From assembly GCF_947493125.1 (NCBI RefSeq), contig NZ_CANLQB010000001.1, forward strand, positions 496,001 to 560,000: 64,000 nt of DNA, written 5' to 3'. The notes beneath the pieces were generated by a model. That model was not told the DNA's origin and did not search any database. It saw nothing but the letters and a program-made list of their open reading frames with translations. The translations under genes were made by a program, and so were the position numbers. Source of the DNA: an uncultured Roseobacter sp. GTDB lineage: Bacteria > Pseudomonadota > Alphaproteobacteria > Rhodobacterales > Rhodobacteraceae. Below, piece by piece: positions 39,231 to 48,557 of the stretch; position 1 is the stretch's first letter; each line of letters begins with the position of its first letter.

Positions 39231-39907
39231 GGCAGCTGCAACCAGTTGCGATGGGCACAGAGCGCCCTTGCAGCCTGGCTCTGAGGGTTCAACAGTATTC
39301 GGTGCGTCGCAGCATTCTCTACCAGGCGGCCTGCGTCCATGACCGCAAGGCGGGAGACGCGCCGTGCGGCAAGACCCAGATCATGTGTGATCAACAAAAG
39401 CGCTGTTTTGCGGTCCGCGAGATAGGTGTCGAGCAAATCCATGGTTGCCGCGGCAATCACGGGATCCAGTGCCGACGTCGGCTCATCCATCACCAATAAT
39501 TCCGGCGTGCCAAGCAGTGCCATGGCGATGACAAAGCGCTGCTGCATGCCCCTGCTCCAACCCCAGGGACGTTTGCGCAGATCGCCTCCGTCGATGCCAA
39601 GGGCGCCAAATAGTGCATGCTGGCGCGACGTATCCGGCGCGAGGTTGAGTGCCTGTTCCGCTTCACGCCAGTGAAAGCGCAGTGACCTCAGCGGGTCGAG
39701 CGCCTCGCTTGGGCTCTGCGGCACATGGGCAACGCTACGACCACGCGCTCGCAAGTCGTCGACCAACGCATGTCCGAAGGTGGATTTGCCAGACCCTGAC
39801 GCACCGACAAGCCCGACACGTTCGCCGGGCTCAATGATTATGTCGGTTCGATGAAGGATCGTACGGCCTGACCGAGTGGCGCTGAGGCCGCGCACCGTCA
39901 GCGTCAT
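39224..39907 (-). CDS. ABC transporter ATP-binding protein of the peptide/nickel importer (first ATPase)
   Basis: A 227-aa ATPase with Walker A GASGSGKST and Walker B LLVMDEPTSALD. Its signature is WSRGMQQR rather than LSGGMQQR. The switch histidine is in LLITHDLGLAA. The ATG at 39907 overlaps the stop of the binding-protein gene (ATGA), which decides this start over one 30 bases upstream. Without a C-terminal oligopeptide-type domain it resembles NikD in size. Confidence 0.85.
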   Translation of the reverse strand: MTLTVRGLSATRSGRTILHRTDIIIEPGERVGLVGASGSGKSTFGHALVDDLRARGRSVAHVPQSPSEALDPLRSLRFHWREAEQALNLAPDTSRQHALFGALGIDGGDLRKRPWGWSRGMQQRFVIAMALLGTPELLVMDEPTSALDPVIAAATMDLLDTYLADRKTALLLITHDLGLAARRVSRLAVMDAGRLVENAATHRILLNPQSQAARALCAHRNWLQLPC

Positions 39908-41427
39908 TCCCGTAGGGCCGTCTCGTGGGTGATCCAATATGTCTCCGTCGGGTGGACGGCGTAGCCGGTCAGACCCGCCCGCGCCACATTGACCTGTGAC
40001 ACGTGGAAAACAGGGATCAAGGCGGCATCCTCGACAATGATCTCCTGCGCGCGATCATAGATTGCCGCGCGCTTCTCCTGGTCGAAGGTCGTGCGTCCAT
40101 CCGCCAGGAGTTGATCGAGTTCGGTGTTGCTGTAGCCACCCGTGTTGGAACCTCCTCCTGTCTGTAGAAGTGACTCCAGAACCGCACCGGGGTCGCCCTG
40201 GGGGGTCGTGACCCAGGCTTGCAGGAATAGATCGGCGTCTCCCGCGGCTATGGCCTCGTCGCTCGCTCCGTATTCGCCAATCCGTACGGTCGCTTTGATT
40301 CCGATGGCCTGCAGGAAGGCCTGGGTCAGTTCTGCAGTCAGCGGCAAAGCGGCGCGCGACGAGTACGTGACGATGTCCAATGCGAGCGGTTCACCATCGA
40401 GCGTCCACACACCGCCCTCCTTGATCGCACCAGCCTCGTATAACAGCTCCTCGGCGCGGGTGGGGTCGTGGAGCGGATTGATATCGGCGGCCCATCCCGT
40501 GCCAGCGGGATAAATGGTTCCCGCCGGCTCGCCCCCAACGCCGGAAAGTGCGGCGTCGACGATGCCTTGGCGGTCGATCACCGCGGACACGGCCCGTCGG
40601 ATGAGTGGGTTGGACATCGGGCCGCTCCGCGCGTTGACGGTGTAGAAATAGAGCCGCGCGGTGGGTGCGGAGAAGCCTTGCGCCCCGGTTTCCTGAATGC
40701 GGGCAAAGTCGGTCTCGGGGTAGTTCATGACCATATCGACTTCGCCCGCTTCAAACGCGAGCGCCGCAGCCGCCGGATCCGGGATCACGACAACGCGGAT
40801 TTCCTCCAGTCCGGGGGTGCCGAGGCGATAATCGGCATTCACCTCGACACGGTAGAGCTGCTCGGGGACGGCCTCGCGGAAGATGTAGGGGCCAGTCGCG
40901 TTGATCGGAAAAGCCTCCGATGGCGGACCAAGAACAGCGATACCGGGCTCGGACAAGGTCCAGGGGAAGGCCGCATTGGGGCTGCGTGTTTTGAAGATGA
41001 TGACGCGGTCACCCTCTGCTTCAAGACCCGCGAGATCGAGCAGGTTGGAGATGCGTGCATTGTAGGCGGGGTTGCCCTCCTCGGAAATTGGGGCGATGGC
41101 GTCGACAACCGACTGCGCGGTCACAGATGTGCCATCGTGAAACATCAGGTCATCGCGCAGGGCAACGCGCCAGGTCGTCGGAGACGTCTGTTCGATGTTT
41201 TCAGCCAGGCGTGGGTAGAGGTTCAGCTCGTAGTCGATCCCCATGAGTGTCTCCGTGACACCCGTCTGGTTCGACATCCACCCATTGTAGTTAATGCGGG
41301 GATCGGGCACCTCCGCCGTTGGGCCGAAGCCGACCGAAATCGTGAGGCTGCCATCTTGCGCAACCGCGGGCAGCGCTATCGAGCAGGCGAGTGCCACAGC
41401 AATTGCGAGACGTTTCAAAAGTGACAT
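39904..41427 (-). CDS. ABC transporter substrate-binding protein, peptide/nickel family (SBP_bac_5)
   Basis: A 507-aa periplasmic binding protein with a clear signal peptide (LLKRLAIAVALACSIALPAVAQ). The family 5 fold is supported by LVMNYPETDFARIQ, the segment DLMFHDGTSVTAQSVVDAI and a C-terminal region (IIVEDAALIPVFHVSQ). Family members bind peptides, nickel or metal-chelate complexes; no nearby metallophore synthesis gene points to one. It is separated from the small upstream gene by 10 bp and overlaps the first ATPase gene. Confidence 0.88.
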   Translation of the reverse strand: MSLLKRLAIAVALACSIALPAVAQDGSLTISVGFGPTAEVPDPRINYNGWMSNQTGVTETLMGIDYELNLYPRLAENIEQTSPTTWRVALRDDLMFHDGTSVTAQSVVDAIAPISEEGNPAYNARISNLLDLAGLEAEGDRVIIFKTRSPNAAFPWTLSEPGIAVLGPPSEAFPINATGPYIFREAVPEQLYRVEVNADYRLGTPGLEEIRVVVIPDPAAAALAFEAGEVDMVMNYPETDFARIQETGAQGFSAPTARLYFYTVNARSGPMSNPLIRRAVSAVIDRQGIVDAALSGVGGEPAGTIYPAGTGWAADINPLHDPTRAEELLYEAGAIKEGGVWTLDGEPLALDIVTYSSRAALPLTAELTQAFLQAIGIKATVRIGEYGASDEAIAAGDADLFLQAWVTTPQGDPGAVLESLLQTGGGSNTGGYSNTELDQLLADGRTTFDQEKRAAIYDRAQEIIVEDAALIPVFHVSQVNVARAGLTGYAVHPTETYWITHETALRE

Positions 41428-41437
41428 GACGGGTCCT

Positions 41438-41713
41438 TCAGAATTGAGGGTTGGAATCGCGGGTAGGGGTGCGCCGGTCGCGTGCCAGAGTCTTTACTTC
41501 CGCTTGGCGCAGGAGATGCAGGGCGTCCTCCGTGCAAAGACCCTGGGCACAGGCTCGATCCCAGAGACGGCGTGCTGACGTTGGAGACCATGGAAGTGCT
41601 GCTTGTGACAGCCACCGCCGCAGTGGGGCGGGCAAGTTGTCGTACTGCCCCATGGGATCAACGGATCGGCGTTTTTTTCGGCGGAGCGTTGTGGCTCCGA
41701 GGTTGCGCCTCAT
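41438..41713 (-). CDS. Small DUF6525-like conserved protein
   Basis: A 91-aa basic protein (MRRNLGATTLRRKKRRSVDP at the N-terminus, then PAPLRRWLSQAALPWSP and RRLWDRACAQG). The pattern matches, from memory, a small uncharacterised family of Rhodobacteraceae (DUF6525). ATG at 41713 has a strong GGGAGG 8-9 bases upstream. It ends 10 bp before the binding-protein gene, so it probably heads that operon. Function is unknown. Confidence 0.62.
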   Translation of the reverse strand: MRRNLGATTLRRKKRRSVDPMGQYDNLPAPLRRWLSQAALPWSPTSARRLWDRACAQGLCTEDALHLLRQAEVKTLARDRRTPTRDSNPQF

Positions 41714-43384
41714 TCCACGTCCTCCCAACCACGAATTGTATCGATTACAAGTATAGGCGAAACTTCAGATGTGAGCTTGACAGTCGGGAGCCGGTGCACC
41801 TGACCTGACGCGGGCTGTTCTGCCCGAAGCGCACTGTGCAAAGAGATCGGCACCGCCGCTGAAACGCAAAAAGCCGAAGCATGGGTGTGTCCGTCAGTTG
41901 AGAGACCTTGCTGTGTCACCCGTCTGCGACAGGCGTGCAAGAGACGTGTGGCGATCGCGTCGATATCCGCTGCAGACCTATTCATTATGGGAACGCGGAC
42001 ATCTATCATACGACTGCCTTGACGGCTTGTATCAAGTCGGCATTGACCAGTGGTTGGTAACAAAAAAGCTGCCCCTTTGCTTCATGGCCGAAAGCAGAGA
42101 GTGGCTCACGGGTGGGTCCGGAGAGCATGAAGGCGCCAAATCTGCCCGACGCGAGTGTTGTACGCATGGGGCCAACATGCGTTTGAGGGACGACTTCTAT
42201 TCCGTCTGTTGCGTGGCTAAGGTTTCCGGCGGGCGGGGCGCGCAGGCTGATGTGGGTGGAAACTGACATCTCAGCAATAGCAGGGCCGTCGCTATCATCC
42301 GGAGCACCAGAAGCGGTCCTCTCCCCAGGTATTGGTTGCGCGATTTTGCACGGGGTCGTCGCGCGTTCCTCTCTACAGCCGCTATGTGATCGAAACATGC
42401 CCTCAAGACTGGTCAGCAAGATGATTCCCTTCCATCGCCAATTGCGCAGGATTGCGAGGTAGCGCTCGACTTGTGCGCAGGGGTAGGGACCGCGCGACTT
42501 TGCTCTGTGAGAGGGTGACTGAGGCAGCATTTCTTGGGTCAAGTCTGAAGACCGGCGACGTTGCTCCGTCCCTCGCCGATACGCAATCTGCCTTGGTCGG
42601 GTTTTGGTTGCGCGGATCGTATAAGTCGACTGCCGTCAAACCTATCGTCAAGCGGCGAACTGTCATGTCCGCCGTTCGCTGGGTAGAAATGCCATTGCCT
42701 GCTAAGTTGCTATGCATAAAAACGCCCTTCGAGTCGGACTGGTCACGACAAGTAACTATTGAAGTTACTAGATATTCGCAACTCCAATTGTTACCTGAAG
42801 ATGCCAAGAAGCAGCTTGGACGATAGGCACAAAACCGTTTTTCACTTGGGCTTTACGCGCTGGCTCAGGTGGCATGCAAAACAGAAAACCTGCGCGCCTC
42901 AGCTGAGCATGCAGTGACGAAGTCCTTTGTATTAGAGTATGTTCTTGGGCGATTGCACGAGACTGACGTTTTGGACGATTGGCGGCATGACCAGGCCAGT
43001 GTCTGTCATTTTGAGCAGACACACCGATTGTCCCTCTTCGCTCAAACAGATGCGATTGGGAAAGGGGTACTCGCGCGGCAAGGTATCGCAGGTCGCGTTT
43101 GCCTGTCGCCAACTCGGAGATGGACTCCGCTGCTACAAATGTGCGGAGCGCATGCGCCCTTGTTCCTGCAACCGCATAGTGCGTTTGATCGGTGTTCTCT
43201 GGAACCTTGCCTATGCCTTGGTATTCGAGGAAATCAATGGCCGGCTGCGTTCATCACCCATGACTGGCGGGAATGAGAGCCTCTAAGTCCGGTTTTCAAC
43301 ACAAGAAGCGTCGCACTGCCCTTGGCACTTGTCCCTCGGGAAGGAGCGTGTCCTTTCTGCGGCCGCATGCGCCCGTCATAGAAG
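41714..43384. other. Long gene-poor region
   Basis: About 1.67 kb between two leftward operons without a gene I can support. Several frames stay open for 100-180 codons, but their products are rich in Arg/Ser/Cys, lack recognisable motifs and lack ribosome-binding sites. Base composition is lower in GC than in neighbouring genes. A 6-bp inverted repeat GCGAAC / GTTCGC (42655-42660 and 42674-42679) is present. This could be decayed coding sequence or a region carrying non-coding RNAs. Confidence 0.5.
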
Positions 43385-44395
43385 CTAGGCCGCGTTTTGG
43401 TAGACACGCTCTTCTGCGTCATTGAAGTAGAATGCATGAGCTGGGTCAAATGCCAGTCTGATCGCCGCACCGACGTTGGTTTGATCCTGACCGAAAAGAC
43501 GGACCGTGAGCGTTTCATCGGCGTCTGTGACGACCAGCAGGTTCGTGTCACCTCCCAGCCGTTCCACATGGGTCACTTTGCCGTTGATTTGTCCGCCTTC
43601 CGAGAGGGTGAGATGTTCGGGGCGGATCCCAATTGTCTGCCCCGGCGCAAGACCTGGGACTGAGCTTTGAAGAAAGTTCATCGACGGCGACCCGAGAAAG
43701 CCGGCAACGAAGCGATTTGCTGGATTGTTGTAAAGCTCCATGGGCGAGCCGACCTGTTCGATGCGGCCATCCCGGAGCACCACAATCTTGTCGGCCAGCG
43801 TCATGGCTTCGATTTGGTCATGGGTGACGTAAATCATCGAGGCGGACAGCGTTCGGTGCAGTGCCGCAATCTCAACGCGCGTGTTCATGCGCAGCGCTGC
43901 ATCGAGGTTCGACAGCGGTTCGTCGAACAGGAAAAGCTTTGGGTCGCGCACAATGGCCCGCCCAATCGCGACCCGCTGGCGCTGGCCTCCAGAGAGCTCC
44001 GCAGGGCGGCGGCTCAGGTAGCGGTCGAGGTCCAGCATTTTGCTGGCCTTAGCAACGCGGTCTTCAACGATGGATTTGGCCCGACCTTCCTGCTTCAATC
44101 CCAGCCCCATATTGTCCTTGACCGTGAGGTGGGGATAGAGCGCGTAGGACTGGAACACCATCGCAATGCCGCGCTTCGCGGGGGGCACGGTGTTCACGAC
44201 GTCTCCGCCAATTTCGATAGTGCCGGAGCTCGCATCCACAAGACCCGCGATCACCCTCAGAAGTGTGGACTTCCCGCAGCCGGACGGCCCGACAAACACG
44301 ACGAACTCGCCCTCTTCTACAGTTAGATTGATGTCCTTCAGGACGTGGACCGGTCCGAAGGATTTATTGACGTTTGTCAGCTTGAGCGCGGTCAT
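43385..44395 (-). CDS. Sugar ABC transporter ATP-binding protein (UgpC/MsmK type)
   Basis: A 336-aa ATPase with Walker A GPSGCGKST (residues ~37-45), signature LSGGQRQR, Walker B LFLFDEPLSNLD and a C-terminal TOBE-like domain (IGIRPEHLTL). It should energise the two permeases encoded upstream in the same operon. Its ATG overlaps the stop of the Gfo/Idh/MocA gene (ATGA). It is the last gene of the murQ operon before the gene-poor region. Confidence 0.92.
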   Translation of the reverse strand: MTALKLTNVNKSFGPVHVLKDINLTVEEGEFVVFVGPSGCGKSTLLRVIAGLVDASSGTIEIGGDVVNTVPPAKRGIAMVFQSYALYPHLTVKDNMGLGLKQEGRAKSIVEDRVAKASKMLDLDRYLSRRPAELSGGQRQRVAIGRAIVRDPKLFLFDEPLSNLDAALRMNTRVEIAALHRTLSASMIYVTHDQIEAMTLADKIVVLRDGRIEQVGSPMELYNNPANRFVAGFLGSPSMNFLQSSVPGLAPGQTIGIRPEHLTLSEGGQINGKVTHVERLGGDTNLLVVTDADETLTVRLFGQDQTNVGAAIRLAFDPAHAFYFNDAEERVYQNAA

Positions 44396-45420
44396 GGCGT
44401 CCCTCCTAGCAAAATGGGGTTTCCGGTGCGGATGCTTTCATCCGCGGCGAGGCAGATGCGCAGCGACTGCTCTGCGTCTTGCATATGCCGGTCGAGATTG
44501 ATGTCATTTTTAATAGCGTGGATCATCCAGGCCTGTTCTGCGTCACAGAGCGCCTGATGGCCGGGCTCATCTGGCAGGGCGATCAGCCGGTCACCGTCCG
44601 GACGGTGCACAAGGAGGCCGCCGACCCTGGTGTGCCCGTCGATATCGTCGGAGGCGCCCGTGTTGCCGTCGGTGATCGACACCGCGCCTTTTGGGCTGAC
44701 GACGTCTTTGACGAAGAACGCTGTTTCCGACATCATCGGACCCCAACCAGCCTCGTACCAGCCGACCGAGCCATCCTCGAACACGACCTGGAACTGGCCG
44801 TAGTTGTACATCTCCGGCGGGATCTCATCGCTGAGACGAAGGCCGATCCCGTGCACGCGGAGAGGCCTCGCGTCTGTGATCTGGCACATGACGTCGACAT
44901 AGTGCACCCCGCAATCGACGATGGGCGAGGTCGTCTCCATCAGCGCCTTGTGTGTCTCCCATGTGGGCCCGTCCGACTGCTGGTTGAGGTTGAGCCGAAA
45001 GACGTAGGGGCCGCCCAAGTCTCGCGCCTCGGCAATCAGCCTTTGCCAGCTGGGATGGTGCCGAAGAATGTAGCCAACCCCAAGCTTACGCTTTTTCTGG
45101 CGCGCGGTTCGCGTGACGCGAGCCGCATCTTCAGCCGTCATCGCAAGCGGTTTTTCAACGAAAACATGTGCGCCTGCCTCCATCGCCGCGATGGCATAAT
45201 CCGCGTGCGTGTCGGTGTAGGTGGCGACCACCACGAGCTCGGGTTGCGTCTCTCGCAGCGCGTCATGGAAATCGCGGTGCATTGGGTAGGCGTCCAGCGA
45301 CTCGGGCACCGCGACCTCGGAGCGGTTCACCAGCCCCACGATCTCGGCATCCGGATGGACATGGTATGCAAGCGCATGGCTGCGGCCCATGTTGCCCAAA
45401 CCCGCAATCAGCACTCTCAT
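44392..45420 (-). CDS. Gfo/Idh/MocA family oxidoreductase
   Basis: A 342-aa NAD(P)-dependent oxidoreductase. The N-terminal Rossmann motif is IAGLGNMGRSHALAY, the mid-sequence EKPLAMTAEDA is the family's conserved EKP, and DCGVHYVDVM lies in the catalytic region. It starts at ATG 45420 overlapping the upstream permease gene. Inside an amino-sugar operon it may oxidise or epimerise a sugar, or act by the oxidation-elimination mechanism on an anhydro- or glycosidic bond, as known for levoglucosan dehydrogenase and some glycosidases of this superfamily. The actual substrate is unknown. Confidence 0.88.
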   Translation of the reverse strand: MRVLIAGLGNMGRSHALAYHVHPDAEIVGLVNRSEVAVPESLDAYPMHRDFHDALRETQPELVVVATYTDTHADYAIAAMEAGAHVFVEKPLAMTAEDAARVTRTARQKKRKLGVGYILRHHPSWQRLIAEARDLGGPYVFRLNLNQQSDGPTWETHKALMETTSPIVDCGVHYVDVMCQITDARPLRVHGIGLRLSDEIPPEMYNYGQFQVVFEDGSVGWYEAGWGPMMSETAFFVKDVVSPKGAVSITDGNTGASDDIDGHTRVGGLLVHRPDGDRLIALPDEPGHQALCDAEQAWMIHAIKNDINLDRHMQDAEQSLRICLAADESIRTGNPILLGGTP

Positions 45421-46256
45421 TTGACTGCACCCGAGGTGATGCCGCGGATGAGTTGTCGTGAGAAGATCACGTAGAGGATCATCACCGGCAGGATTGCCAT
45501 CGATAGTGCAGAGAGAACGGCGTTCCAGTCGGTCACAAACTGCCCGATAAAGACCTGGGAGCCGAGTGTCAGCGTCTTGACCTCCTCCGCCGGCGCCAGG
45601 ATCAGCGGGAACCAAAGATCGTTCCAGATCGGGATCATGTTGAAGACCGCAACCGTTGCCATCGCAGGTCGCACCAGAGGCAGGACCAGGCGGAAGAAAA
45701 TTTTATATTCCGACAACCCATCTATCCGACCGGCATTCTTGAGATCATCGGAGACGCCTTTCATGAATTCGCTGAGGATGAACACCGCCAGTGGCAGGCC
45801 CTGCGCGGTATAGACAAGGATCAACGCTGTCAGCGTGTTCACAAGGCCGGTGGAGACCATCATTTCCAGGATTGCTACGGTGCCGATCCGGATCGGGATC
45901 ATGATGCCGAGCGCCAGATAGAGCCCCATGAGGGTGTTGCCCCTGAAACCGTACTCGGCCAGCGCGAAGGCGGCCATGGCTCCGAAGAGCAGGATCAAAA
46001 AAAGCGAGACCACGGTGACGATCATCGAGTTTTGGAAATAGAGGAAGAAATCACCTTGCTTCAGTACGGTCTCGTATCCGATGAGCGAAAAGGTCTCCGC
46101 GTTGGGCAGCCCCAGGGGGTCTCGAAAAATCGCGCGGCGATCCTTGAAACTGTTGATCAGGATGACGAAGACAGGAAACAGCGCGATGATCGTGTAGAGG
46201 ATCAGAACAGCATGGGCTGCGACAGTGGTTCCGGAGGTGCGGCGTGCAGTGTTCAT
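45417..46256 (-). CDS. Sugar ABC transporter permease (MalG type)
   Basis: A 279-aa permease with an N-terminal helix (AVLILYTIIALFPVFVILIN) and five further helices. The EAA loop is DDLKNAGRIDGLSEYKIFFRL. The C-terminus FSRQLIRGITSGAVK is typical of MalG-type subunits. It lies 11 bp after the MalF-type gene and overlaps the Gfo/Idh/MocA gene. It forms the importer channel with the protein encoded at 46268-47191. Confidence 0.91.
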   Translation of the reverse strand: MNTARRTSGTTVAAHAVLILYTIIALFPVFVILINSFKDRRAIFRDPLGLPNAETFSLIGYETVLKQGDFFLYFQNSMIVTVVSLFLILLFGAMAAFALAEYGFRGNTLMGLYLALGIMIPIRIGTVAILEMMVSTGLVNTLTALILVYTAQGLPLAVFILSEFMKGVSDDLKNAGRIDGLSEYKIFFRLVLPLVRPAMATVAVFNMIPIWNDLWFPLILAPAEEVKTLTLGSQVFIGQFVTDWNAVLSALSMAILPVMILYVIFSRQLIRGITSGAVK

Positions 46257-46267
46257 GGGCCTTCTCC

Positions 46268-47191
46268 TCAGAATTGGTAGTTGCGCAGGCGACGCTGGAT
46301 GCCGAAGAGGTAGAGGCAGACCCCGATCAGGATGATCACGAACATGGCGGAGGCGATGGTCGAACCCATATGCGGGTCGCCGAGTTGAAGCTGGAAGCCG
46401 AAGAACGTGCGATACATGAAGGTTCCGAGAATATCAGTGGAAAAGTCGGGCCCGGCGAGCGCGCCTTGGGCGGCATAGATCAGGTCGAAGGCATTGAAAT
46501 TCGCGACGAAGGTCAAAATCGAGATGATGCCGATGGACGGCAGGATAAGCGGCAGTTTGATCTTCCAGAAGGCGGCCATACCGGTGATCCCGTCACATTC
46601 CCCCGCTTCCAGGATATCGTCCGGGATCGACAGGAGTGCTGCGTAGATCAACATCATTGGAATGCCGACATATTGCCAGACGGACACCAGGCTGAGTGTG
46701 GTCAGCGCATATTCCTCTTTCCCAAGCCAGGGCTGGTAGAGGAACTTGAGGCCGATAGCGTCCAGCAGACCCGGTGCGATCCCCCAGATGGGCGAGAGGA
46801 TCAGCTTCCAGGCGAAGCCGACAATGACGAAGCTGAGGATCGTTGGAATGAAGATGGCCGAGCGGTAGAAGGCCGAAAAGCGCAGCCGCGGACTGGAGAG
46901 GATCGCCGCCAGGGCAATCCCTATCGGATTCTGCACCAGCATATGGATGAGGAAGAACCAGGCGTTGTTTGCAAGTGCGTTCCAGAATTGCTCGGACCAG
47001 ATGGCATCGCCGAACAGCGTGCGGAAATTCTGCAAACCGACCCATAGGCGGTTCTGATCGACTTCCGAATAGAACGACAGACGCAGTGTGGCGAAAAGCG
47101 GGTAGATCATCACCGCGGTATAGACAAGGACCGCGGGCGCGAGGAAAACAACGATATGCCAGCGGATCCCGGCTTTGGTAGGCGAGGTCAT
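46268..47191 (-). CDS. Sugar ABC transporter permease (MalF type)
   Basis: A 307-aa permease with about six helices, beginning with HIVVFLAPAVLVYTAVMIYPL. The EAA loop is DDILEAGECDGITGMAAFWKI. It follows the binding-protein gene after an 83-bp gap that carries a GC-rich hairpin. Together with the MalG-type subunit it should transport an amino sugar or muropeptide-derived sugar, judging from the catabolic genes of the locus. Confidence 0.91.
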   Translation of the reverse strand: MTSPTKAGIRWHIVVFLAPAVLVYTAVMIYPLFATLRLSFYSEVDQNRLWVGLQNFRTLFGDAIWSEQFWNALANNAWFFLIHMLVQNPIGIALAAILSSPRLRFSAFYRSAIFIPTILSFVIVGFAWKLILSPIWGIAPGLLDAIGLKFLYQPWLGKEEYALTTLSLVSVWQYVGIPMMLIYAALLSIPDDILEAGECDGITGMAAFWKIKLPLILPSIGIISILTFVANFNAFDLIYAAQGALAGPDFSTDILGTFMYRTFFGFQLQLGDPHMGSTIASAMFVIILIGVCLYLFGIQRRLRNYQF

Positions 47192-47231
47192 CTCGGCTCT
47201 CCTGCGTTTTCAGATGAATTCAAAGGGTTGT

Positions 47232-47259
47232 GCCCCGGGCAAGTGGGATCGCCCGAGGC
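47232..47259 (-). promoter_or_regulatory. Intercistronic hairpin between sugar-binding protein and permease genes
   Basis: On the transcribed (-) strand GCCTCGGGC (47259-47251) pairs with GCCCGGGGC (47240-47232) over nine positions with one U-G wobble and a 10-nt loop. It lies shortly after the binding-protein stop and lacks a T-run. It is the third such hairpin found in this window directly after a binding-protein gene. Confidence 0.55.
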
Positions 47260-47274
47260 TGAGCGCGCGGCCGC

Positions 47275-48531
47275 CTATTGCTGAGGTGCGTACCAGCTGG
47301 AGAGGCCGTCCTGCAGGCGCTGACCGGCTTCTTCAGGTGTCTCGTCGCCCTTGATGACCGCCACGGAGGCGTTCCAGGTCTCGTTTTCGAGATTCGGAGT
47401 GCCGCGCGACAGGATCTGATATGTGGACCGGATCGTGCTCTGGCACGTGTCACGCCAGGAGATGAATTCCTGAGCGAGCGGGTCCTGAAGCTCGACATCT
47501 GCATTTGAGAACGGGAAGAACCCGGGGAGCGCGTTGGCGAAAATGGTCGAGAACTCCGATGACGCAACCCAATTGAGGAATGTCTTGGCGGCCTCAGGGT
47601 TGTCGGTGGCGGTGTTCATGCCAATGCCGATGTCGGTATGGTCAGAGATATAGCAGGTGTCGCCTGCATTCTGCACCGGTGGCTTGAACGCCCCCATGTC
47701 GAAGAGCGCCTGGCTGTTGAAGCCCGAGATCTCCCATGAACCCGCCGGATAGATAGCTGCCCGACCAAGCGTGAAGATGTTCTGGCTGTCGGGGTAGGTT
47801 TGGGCCTCGAAGCCATCGCCCAGGTAGTCACCCCATTTGGCCAGCTGCCGGAAGGGTGCGATCCAGGCCTCGTCAGTTAGCTTTTGATCGCCGGACAGCA
47901 AAGCGGAGCGCCCATCTTCGCCTTTCCAGTAATTCGGTCCGATGTTGTTGTAACCCATCGTTGCGGCTTCCCACTGGTCGTTGGTGCCCATCGCCATCGG
48001 GATGTAGCTGCCATCTTCCTTGAACGCCTCCAGGACGGCGAAGAAGTCTTCTTCGGTTTCAGGGATGTCCAAGCCGAGCTCGTCAAAGGCTTCCTTGTTG
48101 TAGATAAATCCGTGAATGACCGAGGCCATCGGCACGCAATAGGTGGCCGAGCTGTCATCGGTGGACCAACCGGCCTTGGCCACATCCGAGAAGTTTTTCA
48201 TGCCATCAAGACCGCTCAGATCTGCCAGATGGCCCGCCTCGTACAGTGCCAGCGACGCATCGAAGGGGCGGCACGTGATAATGTCGCCAGCGCTTCCCGC
48301 GTCGAGCTTGGAATTCAAGACAGCGTTGTATTCGGCGGGGGCCGACGGCGTGAATTTCACCTTGATATCGGGGTGCTGCGCCTCGAAGGCGGGGATGATC
48401 TTGTCTTGCCAGATGGCCAGGTCGTCGTTGCGCCAGCTCTCGATTATGAGCTCGGCATCCTGCGCCGTCGCTCCTGAGGCGATAAGTAGCGTCGTGGCCA
48501 GCAATGATCCTTGGACTGTTATGCGTTTCAT
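47275..48531 (-). CDS. Sugar ABC transporter substrate-binding protein (family 1)
   Basis: A 418-aa periplasmic protein with signal peptide ITVQGSLLATTLLIASGATA. The family 1 sugar-binding pattern is seen in AFEAQHPDIKVKFTPSAPAEY near the N-terminus and RAAIYPAGSWEISGF in the middle. ATG at 48531 is chosen because GGGAG lies about 10 bases upstream and the signal peptide begins there. It starts 26 bp after murQ, so uptake and etherase are co-transcribed. The ligand is probably MurNAc, GlcNAc or an oligomer (inference from neighbours). Confidence 0.9.
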   Translation of the reverse strand: MKRITVQGSLLATTLLIASGATAQDAELIIESWRNDDLAIWQDKIIPAFEAQHPDIKVKFTPSAPAEYNAVLNSKLDAGSAGDIITCRPFDASLALYEAGHLADLSGLDGMKNFSDVAKAGWSTDDSSATYCVPMASVIHGFIYNKEAFDELGLDIPETEEDFFAVLEAFKEDGSYIPMAMGTNDQWEAATMGYNNIGPNYWKGEDGRSALLSGDQKLTDEAWIAPFRQLAKWGDYLGDGFEAQTYPDSQNIFTLGRAAIYPAGSWEISGFNSQALFDMGAFKPPVQNAGDTCYISDHTDIGIGMNTATDNPEAAKTFLNWVASSEFSTIFANALPGFFPFSNADVELQDPLAQEFISWRDTCQSTIRSTYQILSRGTPNLENETWNASVAVIKGDETPEEAGQRLQDGLSSWYAPQQ

Positions 48532-48557
48532 GTGGGGTCTCCCTTTGGTTTCTTTGG

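Noticed and set aside
42655-42679. GCGAAC/GTTCGC inverted repeat as terminator or operator
   Set aside because: Only 6 bp with a 13-nt loop, no T-run, and not near a gene start.
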